Shown: positions 25,752-34,823 of the stretch, one piece after another
How the letters are laid out: each line of letters starts with the position of its first letter
How positions within the stretch are numbered: the stretch's first letter is position 1
Origin: JAQBVV01 sp965249205
GTDB lineage: Bacteria; Acidobacteriota; Vicinamibacteria; Vicinamibacterales; UBA2999
Assembly (NCBI GenBank): GCA_965249205.1
Contig: CBDFLL010000005.1
Location: 1,302,001 to 1,366,000, forward strand
DNA length: 64,000 bases
Direction: 5' to 3'
Translations under genes and position numbers: made by a program
Notes under the pieces: model-generated
Databases searched by the model: none
Seen by the model: the letters and a program-made list of their open reading frames with translations, nothing else
Told to the model about the DNA's origin: nothing

Positions 25752-25884
25752 GGTGTGAGCGGTCAGCAGTCATCAGTCGACCCGTGAGACGGGACACCGA
25801 CCTCGCAGACCGGGGTGGTCTGCGTTCCCAGCGGCTGGCTCCCCTCCGCGCCGAACCGACTGACGACTGCTCACCGCTCACACG
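25752..25884. repeat. Palindromic insertion between murD and ftsW
   Basis: Arms of 28 bp (25752-25779 and 25857-25884, GGTGTGAGCGGTCAGCAGTC / its complement) match with three or so differences. A smaller perfect hairpin CGCAGACC/GGTCTGCG sits inside at 25804-25824. It fills most of the only long gap (25633-25919) in an otherwise overlapping gene cluster. No gene is present. Confidence 0.65.
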
Positions 25885-25919
25885 CGTGATCGCCTACGTC
25901 TCCCTCGCCCTCATGCCCA

Positions 25920-27287
25920 TCACGGCTGTTTCAGCCGCGCCAGTTGCCTCACTTCGTCCTTAAAACGCTCGCCGCGCTCCGCGTAGTCGCGGAACCAGTC
26001 GAAACTGGCGCAGGCCGGCGCCAGCAGGACCACGCCGTCAGGCACTGCGAGGTCATATCCGCGCACCACCGCCTCGCGCATGGAGTCCGCGGTGACCACT
26101 GGAACCACATCGCTCAGCGCGTCACGCACACGCGGCGCCGCATCGCCAATCGCCACCACCGCTCTGGCACTGTCCGACACTGGCTCCCGTAGTCGACGCA
26201 GGTCGCCCCCCTTGAATCGTCCGCCGATGATGGCCACCACACCGGCGAAACTCTCGATGGACCGGCTGGCGGCCTCCACATTTGTGGCCTTTGAGTCGTT
26301 CACGAAGCGCACGCCGCCCACCTCACCGGCCGGTTCCATGACATGCGCGAGCCCGTTAAATCCCCGTAGCGCCTCGGTCATCGCCATCGGCGTGGCGCCG
26401 GCGATCGACGCCGCGGCTGTCGCCGCGAGCACGTTGTTGAGCATGTGACGGCCCGGCAACTCCACCGCGCTGAGGGGCACGAGTTGTTCCGCGCCAGCTG
26501 TCGTTCTCTTGACGATCCAGTCGCCGTCGACGACGAAGCCGGCGTCGGCGCTACCTGACAGTGCGAACGATACGTGCTGCGCGACGACGCCCTCGCTGCG
26601 CGCACGCACGACAGGATCATCGGCATTGATCAACGCCCAGTCTTCTGCTGTCTGGTTGGCGAAGATGCGGGCCTTGGCCGCCGCGTACGACTCAACTTTT
26701 GCGTGTCGGTCCAGGTGGTCGTCCGCCACGTTCAGCCAGACTGCGATCCAGGGCCGGAACGTCGTCGTCGTCTCGAGTTGAAAACTGCTCGTCTCCACCA
26801 CGTGCAGCGTGTCCGGCGTCGACGCGTCCACCTGTGCGCTCAGCGGCACGCCAATGTTCCCGCCCACAAGCACCGACCGGCGGGCCGCCGTCAGCATGCG
26901 GCCGAGTAGCGTGGTCGTGGTCGACTTACCCTTCGTGCCGGTAACTGCCAGGACCCGCCCGCGAACCCACCGGGAAGCGAGCTCGAGTTCGCCGATGATC
27001 TCGACGCCTCGCTCACGAGCCCTGTCGAAAACAGGCTGCTCCACCGGCACGCCTGGACTCACCACCACCAGATCCGCGGCGGCCAGCGTGTCCGGCTGAT
27101 GGCCACCAAGCTCGATCTGGACGCCCGCGGCACGCAGTCGCTCCGCACCGTCGAAGCCGTCACGCACCTCAGTGAGGGTCACGACCGCGCCCCGCCTCGC
27201 GAGTTGTTCAGCCGCCGCGATGCCGCTACGAGCCGCGCCGACCACCACCACGCGACGTTCGTGAACAGGGAACCCACTGTTACCCAC
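25920..27287 (-). CDS. murD: UDP-N-acetylmuramoylalanine--D-glutamate ligase MurD
   Basis: 455 residues. N-terminal Rossmann motif VVVVGAARSGIAAAEQLARR, ATP loop VLAVTGTKGKSTTTTLLGR, WLNVADDHLDRHAKVESYAA, then VNDSKATNVEAASRSI and a final LLAPACASFDWFRDYAERGE. It adds D-Glu to UDP-MurNAc-L-Ala. Probable GTG start at 27287, four bases after the mraY stop. Confidence 0.95.
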   Translation of the reverse strand: MGNSGFPVHERRVVVVGAARSGIAAAEQLARRGAVVTLTEVRDGFDGAERLRAAGVQIELGGHQPDTLAAADLVVVSPGVPVEQPVFDRARERGVEIIGELELASRWVRGRVLAVTGTKGKSTTTTLLGRMLTAARRSVLVGGNIGVPLSAQVDASTPDTLHVVETSSFQLETTTTFRPWIAVWLNVADDHLDRHAKVESYAAAKARIFANQTAEDWALINADDPVVRARSEGVVAQHVSFALSGSADAGFVVDGDWIVKRTTAGAEQLVPLSAVELPGRHMLNNVLAATAAASIAGATPMAMTEALRGFNGLAHVMEPAGEVGGVRFVNDSKATNVEAASRSIESFAGVVAIIGGRFKGGDLRRLREPVSDSARAVVAIGDAAPRVRDALSDVVPVVTADSMREAVVRGYDLAVPDGVVLLAPACASFDWFRDYAERGERFKDEVRQLARLKQP

Positions 27288-27291
27288 ACCA

Positions 27292-28377
27292 TCACCGCAG
27301 CTTCAACGTCGTCAAACTGAAGAGCGCAAAAATCACCGACAGGATCAGAAAGCGCGTGTTGACCTTGGGCTCGCTCCATCCACTGAGTTCAAAGTGGTGA
27401 TGGAGAGGCGCCATCTTGAAGACGCGGCGGCCCTTGAGCTTGAAGCACACGACCTGGACGATCACCGACAGCGCCTCGATGACAAAGACGCCGCCGACAA
27501 TCGGAAGCAGCAGTTCCTGCTTGATGAGAATGGCCACGGTGCCGAGCGCGCCGCCGAGCGCCAGCGAGCCAACGTCGCCCATGAAAATTTCGGCGGGGTA
27601 CGAGTTGTACCAAAGGAACCCCAGGCTGGCCCCAACAAGTGCTCCACAGAACACGGTGAGCTCGCCTGCAGGCGCAAACCGAACGAGGAGCAGGTAGTCG
27701 GCCAACACAGCGTGGCCGGTCACGTAGGCGAGCGCGGTGAAGGCCGCCGCCGCGACACCGAACGTGCTGATCGCAAGGCCATCGAGGCCATCGGTCAGGT
27801 TGACCGCGTTGGTCGCGCCAACGAGCACCAGCACCGCAAAGGCCACGTAGAACCAACCCAGGTCCGGGATCAGGTTCTTGAAGAAAGGAAAGATCAGTCG
27901 GGTGTTGTACAGATCGTTGTCAGCCAGCGCCATCAATGCCAGACCCACACCTGTGGCCACAAGGACCTGCAGTCCGAGCTTGTAGCGCGGCCGCAACCCG
28001 TGGTGCGAGCGTCGGGCGATCTTCAGGTAATCATCCGCGAACCCGACAGCCCCGAACGCGCAGGTCGCCAGCACGGCAACCCAGATGTAGAAGTTGGCGA
28101 GGTCTGCCCAGAGCAGCGTCGGCCCAATCGCGGCGGCCAGGATCAGCAGACCACCCATCGTCGGGGTGCCTGCCTTCGCCCGATGCGACTGTGGGCCTTC
28201 CTGACGAATCACCTGCCCGATCTGGAAGGCGCGCAGTTTCGCGATCATCCACGGTCCCAGCAGCAGGCTGATCGCCAGCGCGGTCAGGCTCGCCGCAGCG
28301 GTGCGGAACGTGATGTAGCGCGTGACGTTCAACACACCGACCAACGGCGCCAGGTCCGGCAGCAGGTAATACAGCAT
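27292..28377 (-). CDS. mraY: Phospho-N-acetylmuramoyl-pentapeptide transferase MraY
   Basis: 361 residues with about ten transmembrane helices. Family blocks: GQVIRQEGPQSHRAKAGTPT, FADDYLK (catalytic Asp pair), TNAVNLTDGLDGLA, FMGDVGSLALGGALGT and the His-rich MAPLHHHFELSGWSEPKVNT. It forms lipid I on undecaprenyl phosphate. Start and murF stop overlap (TGATG). Confidence 0.96.
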   Translation of the reverse strand: MLYYLLPDLAPLVGVLNVTRYITFRTAAASLTALAISLLLGPWMIAKLRAFQIGQVIRQEGPQSHRAKAGTPTMGGLLILAAAIGPTLLWADLANFYIWVAVLATCAFGAVGFADDYLKIARRSHHGLRPRYKLGLQVLVATGVGLALMALADNDLYNTRLIFPFFKNLIPDLGWFYVAFAVLVLVGATNAVNLTDGLDGLAISTFGVAAAAFTALAYVTGHAVLADYLLLVRFAPAGELTVFCGALVGASLGFLWYNSYPAEIFMGDVGSLALGGALGTVAILIKQELLLPIVGGVFVIEALSVIVQVVCFKLKGRRVFKMAPLHHHFELSGWSEPKVNTRFLILSVIFALFSLTTLKLR

Positions 28378-29792
28378 CAGGTGAACTCCGCCGCGATACA
28401 GTCGGCCACAACATCGGTCCGGACACCGCGAGAACCTTTGACGAGCACGAGATCGCCGGGGCGGACCGCGGCCGCGATGGCCGGCGCCGCCGATTCACTG
28501 TCGTGCATGCAACGCACGGCGGATGCCGGCATGCCGGCCGCGACGGCCGCGACGGCCAGGACCCGGGCGGGTTCGCCGCCAATCGCGAACAGCAGTTGTA
28601 GTCCGGCAGCGGCGGCCAGCGTACCCGACCGCCGGTGAAGTACCTCCGCATGCTCGCCGAGTTCGAGCATCTCCCCGACCACCGCGACCTTCCGGGACGC
28701 TCGCGCCTCGGCGGCCACGACGTCAAGCGCGGCCGCCAATGCGGCTGGACTCGAATTGTAGGAGTCGTCAATCAGCACCGTTCCACCGCGCAGGTGCCGC
28801 ACAACCCCGCGACGGTCTGCCGCCTTCAGTCGTGCCGCGGCGGCGATAACGTCATCGATAGGCGTACCGAGGTCCAGTGCAACAGTGGCTGCGGCCAGCA
28901 CGTTGGCAAGATTGCCGCGGCCGATCAGCGCCGTACGAATCTTTCGCTCACCGGCAGGGGCGACCATCCGGGCGCTCGTCCCATCGATGCCGTGGGATTC
29001 GACATCGCAGGCGCGTACGGTCGCATGCGCCGACGTCCCGAATGTCAGGGTCCGACCGGCGAACCCATCGACCCGCGCCATCACCCGCGCATCATCGGCG
29101 TTGCACACCAGCACGTCGTCAGCCCTCGCGCCTTCGAGGATCTCCGCCTTCGCATCGGCAATGCCATCCGGTGAAGCGAAAAACCCCAGGTGGGCGTCGC
29201 CGACATTAGTCCAGACGCGGGTCTCCGGCTCGGCGATGGCGACAAGTGTGCTGATCTCTCCCGCGTGATTCATGCCCAATTCCATGACGGCAACGTCGGG
29301 CCGCGCTCGCAACTGCAGCAGCGACAGCGGCAACCCGATGTGGTTGTTCAGATTCCCCTTGTTTCTCACCACCCGACCGCGTCCGCTGAGGAACTCCGCG
29401 ATCGCTTCCTTTGTCGTGGTTTTCCCGGCACTCCCGGTAATGGCCACCACCCGTGTTCCGCTCGCCTTTCGCACCGCGTGCGCCAGATCCTGCAGTGCCG
29501 TCGTCGTGTCATCAACCCCAACGACACCGCGTGCGCCGCCGGCCGACGACTGCTCGGCACCAACACTCCCCCGCTCGACCAGCGCGCCACCAGCACCCTT
29601 CTGAAACGCCTCCGCAACGAAGTGGTTCGCGTCGAACCGTTGACCCTTCAGCGCAACGAAGAAGTCACCCGGCCGCAGTGTGCGCGTATCACTGACGACC
29701 TCGCCGATAGCGTTCGACGGAGCGCCCGACAAGACCTGACCGCCGATCGCCTCGGCCACCCATCCGAGCGTGAGGCGCAGTTCCTCACCCAA
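28377..29792 (-). CDS. murF: UDP-N-acetylmuramoyl-tripeptide--D-Ala-D-Ala ligase MurF
   Basis: 471 residues from a likely TTG at 29792, overlapping the murE stop by 8 bp; the frame extends to 29849, but that part lies inside murE. RLTLGWVAEAIGGQVLSG is the normal MurF beginning. ATP loop VVAITGSAGKTTTKEAIAEF, VMELGMNHAGEIS, and VLIDDSYNSSPAALAAALD. It adds D-Ala-D-Ala to the tripeptide. No ddl gene accompanies it here. Confidence 0.94.
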   Translation of the reverse strand: MGEELRLTLGWVAEAIGGQVLSGAPSNAIGEVVSDTRTLRPGDFFVALKGQRFDANHFVAEAFQKGAGGALVERGSVGAEQSSAGGARGVVGVDDTTTALQDLAHAVRKASGTRVVAITGSAGKTTTKEAIAEFLSGRGRVVRNKGNLNNHIGLPLSLLQLRARPDVAVMELGMNHAGEISTLVAIAEPETRVWTNVGDAHLGFFASPDGIADAKAEILEGARADDVLVCNADDARVMARVDGFAGRTLTFGTSAHATVRACDVESHGIDGTSARMVAPAGERKIRTALIGRGNLANVLAAATVALDLGTPIDDVIAAAARLKAADRRGVVRHLRGGTVLIDDSYNSSPAALAAALDVVAAEARASRKVAVVGEMLELGEHAEVLHRRSGTLAAAAGLQLLFAIGGEPARVLAVAAVAAGMPASAVRCMHDSESAAPAIAAAVRPGDLVLVKGSRGVRTDVVADCIAAEFT

Positions 29793-31311
29793 CCCGCAAC
29801 CTGAGGCGCCTTGTGTCCAGCGCCTCGCGAGCGACCACCACATCGTCAAACGGCATCAGCTCGCCGCTGATCTCCTGGTGCTTTTCGTGACCCTTGCCCG
29901 CGATCAGCACGACGTCTCCCGGCTCCGCCTGGCCAATCGCACGGCGGATCGCGTCACCCCGATCGGCGATCGTTTCCACCTGCACACCACGCTGGCGCGT
30001 TTCCGACTGCGCCCCGAGGTTCACCTCGTCGATGATGCGGAGCGGGTCTTCGGCGCGCGGGTTGTCCGACGTGATGTACACGACGTCACTCAACCGCGCG
30101 GCAACCATGCCCATGAGCGGCCGCTTCGTGCGATCGCGCCCGCCGCCGGCACCAAACACCGTGATCAGACGCCTCGCCGCGAGAGGACGCGTCATCTCCA
30201 ACAGGTTTCTCAACGCGTCGTCGGTATGGGCGTAGTCCACAACAGCCGTGATGTCGTCGCCTGCCGAAGACACCCGCTCAAACCGACCGGGCACGCCATG
30301 CAGTTGCGACAGCCCCTGCTCGATCGCGTTGAGCCGCAGACCAAGCGCCGCGGTGACGCTCACAGCCGCTAGAATGTTGTAGACATTGGGCCTGCCGACC
30401 AGCGCCGAGTGCACGCGTACGGTTCCCTGCGGCGTCCGCGCATCGAACTCCAACCCATTGAGGGAAAACGACAGCGGCCCGGGTGTCACGTCGGCCTCCT
30501 GGTCGACGGCGTACGTCACGGGGTGCCCCGTCACCTCCATGACCGCAGCGCCACGCGGATCATCCGTATTGACCGCAGCCGGAGCGTCACCGGGCAGCAT
30601 CTCGAACAAACGGCGCTTGGCTGCGAAGTAGTGCTCCATGTCCCCATGGAAATCGAGATGGTCCCGCGTGAGATTCGTGAAGACGGCAGCCGACAGGTGC
30701 ATGCCGTCCGTGCGACGGAGCGCCAGCGCATGCGACGACACCTCCATCGCGCAGGCCCCGCAGCCGGCCTCGACCATTTGCCGCATCATGGCGTGCAGTT
30801 CGGGTGCCTCCGGCGTCGTTCTCGTCGCCGCAAGCTCCTGCGTCCCTGTTCGATAGGCCACCGTGCCGAGCAACCCGCACTGTGTACCCGCCGCCTCGAA
30901 AATCGAGGCCACCAAATAGCTGGTCGTCGTCTTGCCGTTGGTCCCTCCGATGCCCACGACCCGCATCTCGCGGCTCGGATGCCTGAAGTACGACGCCGCG
31001 AGCCCAGCCAACGCCTGCCGCGCGTCCGGCACGACGACCCACGCCACGCCAGATGCGTCGACCTCCGAACCCCGGTCGCGCTCGGCCACGACCGCCGCGG
31101 CACCGGCTGCGATCGCCTGGGGCGCGAAGTCCACGCCATCCGCCTTGAGTCCCCGAAGCGCCACGAACACCCACCCTGGTTTCACCTGGCGCGAATCGTG
31201 CGTGACACCACGGCACAGCTGATTGAGGGTGCTGGAATCGGGAGACCCCGGCAGTCGCTCGTCCGGCGATAGCGTTGAAGCGACGTCCCGCAGCAGTTCT
31301 GCAACGGTCAT
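29785..31311 (-). CDS. murE: UDP-MurNAc-tripeptide synthetase MurE (meso-diaminopimelate type)
   Basis: 508 residues. Blocks: VTHDSRQVKPGWVFVALRG, ATP loop GIGGTNGKTTTSYLVASIFE, AMEVSSHALAL, TRDHLDFHGDMEHYFAAK, and TSDNPRAEDPLRI. The DNPR motif is the signature of ligases that add meso-diaminopimelate rather than lysine, so the wall is predicted to be of the Gram-negative type. ATG 31311 overlaps the ftsI stop (ATGA). Confidence 0.95.
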   Translation of the reverse strand: MTVAELLRDVASTLSPDERLPGSPDSSTLNQLCRGVTHDSRQVKPGWVFVALRGLKADGVDFAPQAIAAGAAAVVAERDRGSEVDASGVAWVVVPDARQALAGLAASYFRHPSREMRVVGIGGTNGKTTTSYLVASIFEAAGTQCGLLGTVAYRTGTQELAATRTTPEAPELHAMMRQMVEAGCGACAMEVSSHALALRRTDGMHLSAAVFTNLTRDHLDFHGDMEHYFAAKRRLFEMLPGDAPAAVNTDDPRGAAVMEVTGHPVTYAVDQEADVTPGPLSFSLNGLEFDARTPQGTVRVHSALVGRPNVYNILAAVSVTAALGLRLNAIEQGLSQLHGVPGRFERVSSAGDDITAVVDYAHTDDALRNLLEMTRPLAARRLITVFGAGGGRDRTKRPLMGMVAARLSDVVYITSDNPRAEDPLRIIDEVNLGAQSETRQRGVQVETIADRGDAIRRAIGQAEPGDVVLIAGKGHEKHQEISGELMPFDDVVVAREALDTRRLRLRVG

Positions 31312-33362
31312 GGCATGCGCTCGGCCGTCTGGAAAACGTCGGCCGCGGGAACCGGGGCCGCCTCTTGAATCACGGTTCGCTCGAGTCTCAGCGTGGCTAC
31401 AGCACCCGACCCGATCGGACTACCCGCCGCCGGATCCTGCTCGACCACGATGCCGGCGCCCTGCAGGCGCGGAGCCACGCCAAGCCCAACCAGTACCCGC
31501 GACGCGTCGCGGGCTCCCAGACCGCGCAGGTCTGGAAACACCGCTCCGGGTCCGGCCGCTCCGCCGGCGACGGTGACGATCGCTGGAAACGCAGCCGGGC
31601 CGGAGACCGACCGTTCTCTGGGTGCCTCAGGCCTCGCCACCAACACAGGTGGCGCCGCGTTCAGCGTCGGTGGCACACCGTAGTGGCGTAGCGCCGCATC
31701 CGCGATTCGCCGAAAGATCGGACCCGCCACCCCACTCCCGTAGTAGAGATTCTTCCCGTGCGGCGAATCGATCACCACGACGATCGTGAACATCGGCTGT
31801 CGTGAGGGAACGAATCCGACGAACGATGCGTTGTACTCGGACTTCGAGTACCGGCCGTCAACAACCTTCTGGGCCGTGCCCGTCTTTCCTGCCGTCGAGA
31901 ATCCTTCAACCTTCGCCCGGGCACCCGTACCTCGTTCGACGACCTGTTCCATGATCCCGGTCACCACCGCCGCCGTGCCGCGGGAGATCGCCCGACGCAC
32001 GACTCTTCGCTCTGTCGGTGTGCGCACCCCATCGGTGATCACGGCGCCCACGACACGTGGGGTGAGCAGTTCGCCGCCATTGGCAATCGCGCTGACGGCC
32101 GCGGCCATCTGCATCGGCGTCACCCCGACCTGATAGCCCATCGATACGGACGCGAGGGCGCTGTCGTTGAGCTTCGAGGAATCCCAGACGATGCCACCGC
32201 TCTCACCGGGAAAGTCTCGTGACGATCGAACGCCGAAGCCGAAACGCTTGACGTAGTGCCCCAAGCGCTCTCGCCCGACTTCCAGCCCCACCTTGATCGC
32301 GCCGACGTTACTCGAGTGCACAATCACGTCGGTAAACGAGAGGACGCCGCTGCGATGATCATCGTTGATGACGCGACGGCCGAATCGAATCTCTCCGGCG
32401 CTGACGTCAATCGGATCGTCTGGCTCGACAACCTTCTCCTCGAGCGCCGCAGACGCGGTGACGATCTTGAACGTTGAGCCCGGCTCGTAGATGTCCTGCG
32501 TGGCTCGATTGCGCTGCGCCTCTTGGCGTGCGTCCCTGTACGCGTTCGGGTTGAAGGTCGGCCAATTGGCGAGTGCCAGGATCTCTCCCGTCAGGGGGTC
32601 CATGACGACCGCAGTGCCACCCGCAGCCTTGTTCTCTTCGACACCAGCACGAAGCTCCCGCTCCGCGACGTGCTGCAGGTACTCGTCGATCGTCAGTTCA
32701 AGCGTCGCGCCGGTGGTCGGCGGTCGCTCCACGCGGCTGAACGCACGTCGTCGCGCGTCGGTCTGAATCAGCACCGCACCGGCGCGGCCGCTGACCACTG
32801 TGTCGTATGCCGCCTCAATGCCACGCAGCCCGGTGTTGTCAATACCGACGTATCCCAGAACCTGTGCTGCGAGATCCTTGTTCGGATAAAATCGGCGGTT
32901 CTCCTTCATGAAGCCGACGCCTTCAAGGTCGAGAGCCGCGACACGGCGCGCCTCGTCCGGCGACACTTGCCGGCGGACGTAGGCAAAGGCCCGGTCCCGT
33001 GTGAAACGCTCCGTCAGCGTCTGCCGCTCCCCTGGGCCGCAGTCGATGAGCGCCTCGCACAGCACTGCCGCCGTGGCATCAGGGTCACTGATCTCGGTGG
33101 GAACCGCGTAGATGGAATCGGCCTCGACGCTGTATGCCAGCACGCGGCCGCTGCGGTCCAGAATGTCTCCCCGCCTCGCAGTGGTCTCTACCGTACGGAG
33201 CTGCTGCCGTTCCGCGCGCTCAGTGAGGTCGGCATGCTGGGCTACCTGGAGGTAGACGAGGCGTGCCTCGATGGCCGCCGACCATATGGCCAGCACGGAC
33301 ACCGCCACGATAAGCCGTCGCTTCAGTGTGATACGCCAGGCGAACGCGGGCTTGTCGGCCAC
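31308..33362 (-). CDS. ftsI: Septal transpeptidase FtsI (PBP3-like) with a C-terminal PASTA domain
   Basis: 684 residues. One N-terminal transmembrane helix (LIVAVSVLAIWSAAIEARLV) precedes the PBP dimerisation domain (RGDILDRSGRVLAYSVEADS). The transpeptidase domain has S296-T-F-K299 (nucleophile), S350-S-N352 and the KTG triad (STAGKTGTAQ). After a Pro/Ala-rich linker a PASTA domain lies at about 610-675 (VFPDLRGLGARDASRVLVGL ... VEQDPAAGSPIG). PASTA on FtsI is usual in Gram-positives and some Acidobacteriota and Deltaproteobacteria, not in E. coli. It cross-links septal peptidoglycan with FtsW. Confidence 0.95.
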   Translation of the reverse strand: MADKPAFAWRITLKRRLIVAVSVLAIWSAAIEARLVYLQVAQHADLTERAERQQLRTVETTARRGDILDRSGRVLAYSVEADSIYAVPTEISDPDATAAVLCEALIDCGPGERQTLTERFTRDRAFAYVRRQVSPDEARRVAALDLEGVGFMKENRRFYPNKDLAAQVLGYVGIDNTGLRGIEAAYDTVVSGRAGAVLIQTDARRRAFSRVERPPTTGATLELTIDEYLQHVAERELRAGVEENKAAGGTAVVMDPLTGEILALANWPTFNPNAYRDARQEAQRNRATQDIYEPGSTFKIVTASAALEEKVVEPDDPIDVSAGEIRFGRRVINDDHRSGVLSFTDVIVHSSNVGAIKVGLEVGRERLGHYVKRFGFGVRSSRDFPGESGGIVWDSSKLNDSALASVSMGYQVGVTPMQMAAAVSAIANGGELLTPRVVGAVITDGVRTPTERRVVRRAISRGTAAVVTGIMEQVVERGTGARAKVEGFSTAGKTGTAQKVVDGRYSKSEYNASFVGFVPSRQPMFTIVVVIDSPHGKNLYYGSGVAGPIFRRIADAALRHYGVPPTLNAAPPVLVARPEAPRERSVSGPAAFPAIVTVAGGAAGPGAVFPDLRGLGARDASRVLVGLGVAPRLQGAGIVVEQDPAAGSPIGSGAVATLRLERTVIQEAAPVPAADVFQTAERMP

Positions 33363-33393
33363 TGACTGGACCCCCTCTCACGCTTCACGGGTC

Positions 33394-33786
33394 TTACCGA
33401 CGCGCAACCACCGAGTTGGGTGAGGGCTCGGCCGGCAACACCCGTTCGATCACCGATGCATCATCGGGGCCTGGCGCCACCATGTGAAGCTGGTCAATCG
33501 CCAGACGCTCGATACGAATCGGCGAGCGCAACGTGTTCAACTCAAGCTGCAAGTGCCGGTTGATTTCGGTTTCAACCGCGCGCTCGCGCTCCATCTGCTC
33601 GAAGCTGTACCCGTAGCGGAGCAGTTCGAAATGCTGAAACGCCCAGAACAACAGCACGGCAACCAGGAACACGCTCGTCATCGTCGCCTTCAGCATCTCG
33701 CGATGCCGACGACGATCGACCTCGCGTACGATCGGGTTGTTCCGCACGTCCTTGCGAATCGCGTACTCGAAACTCTCGCTGGTCAT
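33394..33786 (-). CDS. ftsL: Cell division protein FtsL-like
   Basis: 130 residues from ATG 33786. A cytoplasmic N-terminus (TSESFEYAIRKDVRNNPIVR) precedes one transmembrane helix (about 35-55, TMTSVFLVAVLLFWAFQHFE). A short leucine-zipper coiled coil follows (MERERAVETEINRHLQLELN), then IRIERLAIDQLHMVAPGPDD. The bitopic helix-plus-coiled-coil plan and the position between rsmH and ftsI identify FtsL; sequence conservation is low in this family. The open frame continues to 33996, but that part is repeat-rich intergenic DNA. Confidence 0.85.
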   Translation of the reverse strand: MTSESFEYAIRKDVRNNPIVREVDRRRHREMLKATMTSVFLVAVLLFWAFQHFELLRYGYSFEQMERERAVETEINRHLQLELNTLRSPIRIERLAIDQLHMVAPGPDDASVIERVLPAEPSPNSVVARR

Positions 33787-33828
33787 GAAGTCCGCCTCAC
33801 GGTTATCGTCCTTCCGCCTCCGCCAAGG

Positions 33829-33851
33829 GTCGGGTCGCTGTGCGACCCGAC
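33829..33851. repeat. GC-rich hairpins between rsmH and ftsL
   Basis: GTCGGGTCGC/GCGACCCGAC is a perfect 10-bp stem with a TGT loop. It is followed by further palindromic pieces (GGTCCGC ... GCGGACC region, CGCTTCGCGCGCGAAGGCG) up to about 33930. It occupies most of the 142-bp gap between two dcw genes and resembles the repeat after the tRNA at 4001. Confidence 0.5.
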
Positions 33852-33928
33852 AAGCCAGCGCTTTCCGGTCGGTCCGCTTTGCGGGCCGCCCTGGCGGACC
33901 CGCCGTAGCGCTTCGCGCGCGAAGGCGG

Positions 33929-34810
33929 TCACGCCGCCCGTTCCGCCGCGCGCAGCTTTGCGCTTCGCGCTCGAGGATTACGCTCCGCCTCGGCATGGCC
34001 TGGCACGACAGGCCGCTTTGTGCGGACCGTCAGCCCAAGGTCGCCGGCCGCGTGCAGAGCGCGCAGCGTATGCTTCACGATCCGATCCTCCAGCGAGTGA
34101 AAACTGATGATCACCATCCGTCCGCCGGGCCGCAGTCGCCGGACTGCCTGCGTCAGAAAGGTGTCGAGCCCCTCCAGTTCGCGATTGACCCAGATCCGGA
34201 TCGCCTGAAACGTCCGGGTCGCAGGATCGATGCGCGAGTACCCTTTTCGCGGAACCGCGCGGCGCACAATCTCCGCAAGCTGACCTGTCGTACTCACGGG
34301 CGACCGCAGTTGCGCCCCAGCGATCGCGCGAGCGATCCGGCGCGAGTGGCGCTCCTCGCCGAATTCATAGATCACGTCCGCGAGCATCCGTTCGTCGGCA
34401 TCACCGATCGCCTCCGCAGCCGTCGGACCTGTCGTCTGGTCCATTCGCATGTCGAGCGGCTCGTTGCGCCGGAAACTGAACCCTCGTCCTGGTGCATCGA
34501 GCTGCATCGACGACACGCCAAGATCCGCCAGTAGGCCGTCCACGCCAGTGATCCCCTGCTCGTCGAGCACGTCATCCAGGCGTCTGTAGTCGGCATGCGC
34601 AAGCGTTACGCGATTCCCAAAAGCGCCGAGAGCGACGGCGGCGTCCGTCAGGGCTGCCTGATCGCGATCCAGTCCGATCAGCCTCGACGCACCCGCATCG
34701 AGCACGGCGCGAGCGTGCCCGCCGTACCCGACGGTGCAATCCACAAACACCCCGCCTCTGGCGGGTGCCAGATGCTCCAGCACTTCCGCGACCATCACCG
34801 GCTCGTGCAT
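33929..34810 (-). CDS. rsmH: 16S rRNA (cytosine1402-N4)-methyltransferase RsmH
   Basis: 293 residues (MraW). MHEPVMVAEVLEHLAPARGG at the start, SAM loop VDCTVGYGGHARAVLDAGA, DGLLADLGVSSMQLD, RGFSFRRNEPLDMRMD, GYSRIDPATRTFQAIRIWVN and ISFHSLEDRIVKHTLR. ATG 34810 with GGGAGTG upstream; the frame open to 34957 overlaps mraZ. It methylates C1402 of 16S rRNA and sits in its conserved place after mraZ. Confidence 0.96.
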   Translation of the reverse strand: MHEPVMVAEVLEHLAPARGGVFVDCTVGYGGHARAVLDAGASRLIGLDRDQAALTDAAVALGAFGNRVTLAHADYRRLDDVLDEQGITGVDGLLADLGVSSMQLDAPGRGFSFRRNEPLDMRMDQTTGPTAAEAIGDADERMLADVIYEFGEERHSRRIARAIAGAQLRSPVSTTGQLAEIVRRAVPRKGYSRIDPATRTFQAIRIWVNRELEGLDTFLTQAVRRLRPGGRMVIISFHSLEDRIVKHTLRALHAAGDLGLTVRTKRPVVPGHAEAERNPRARSAKLRAAERAA

Positions 34811-34823
34811 CGGGCACTCCCGT

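Noticed and set aside
33787..33996. N-terminal extension of FtsL to 200 residues
   Set aside because: The extra 70 codons are translated hairpin-rich intergenic DNA overlapping rsmH; the conserved start is ATG 33786.
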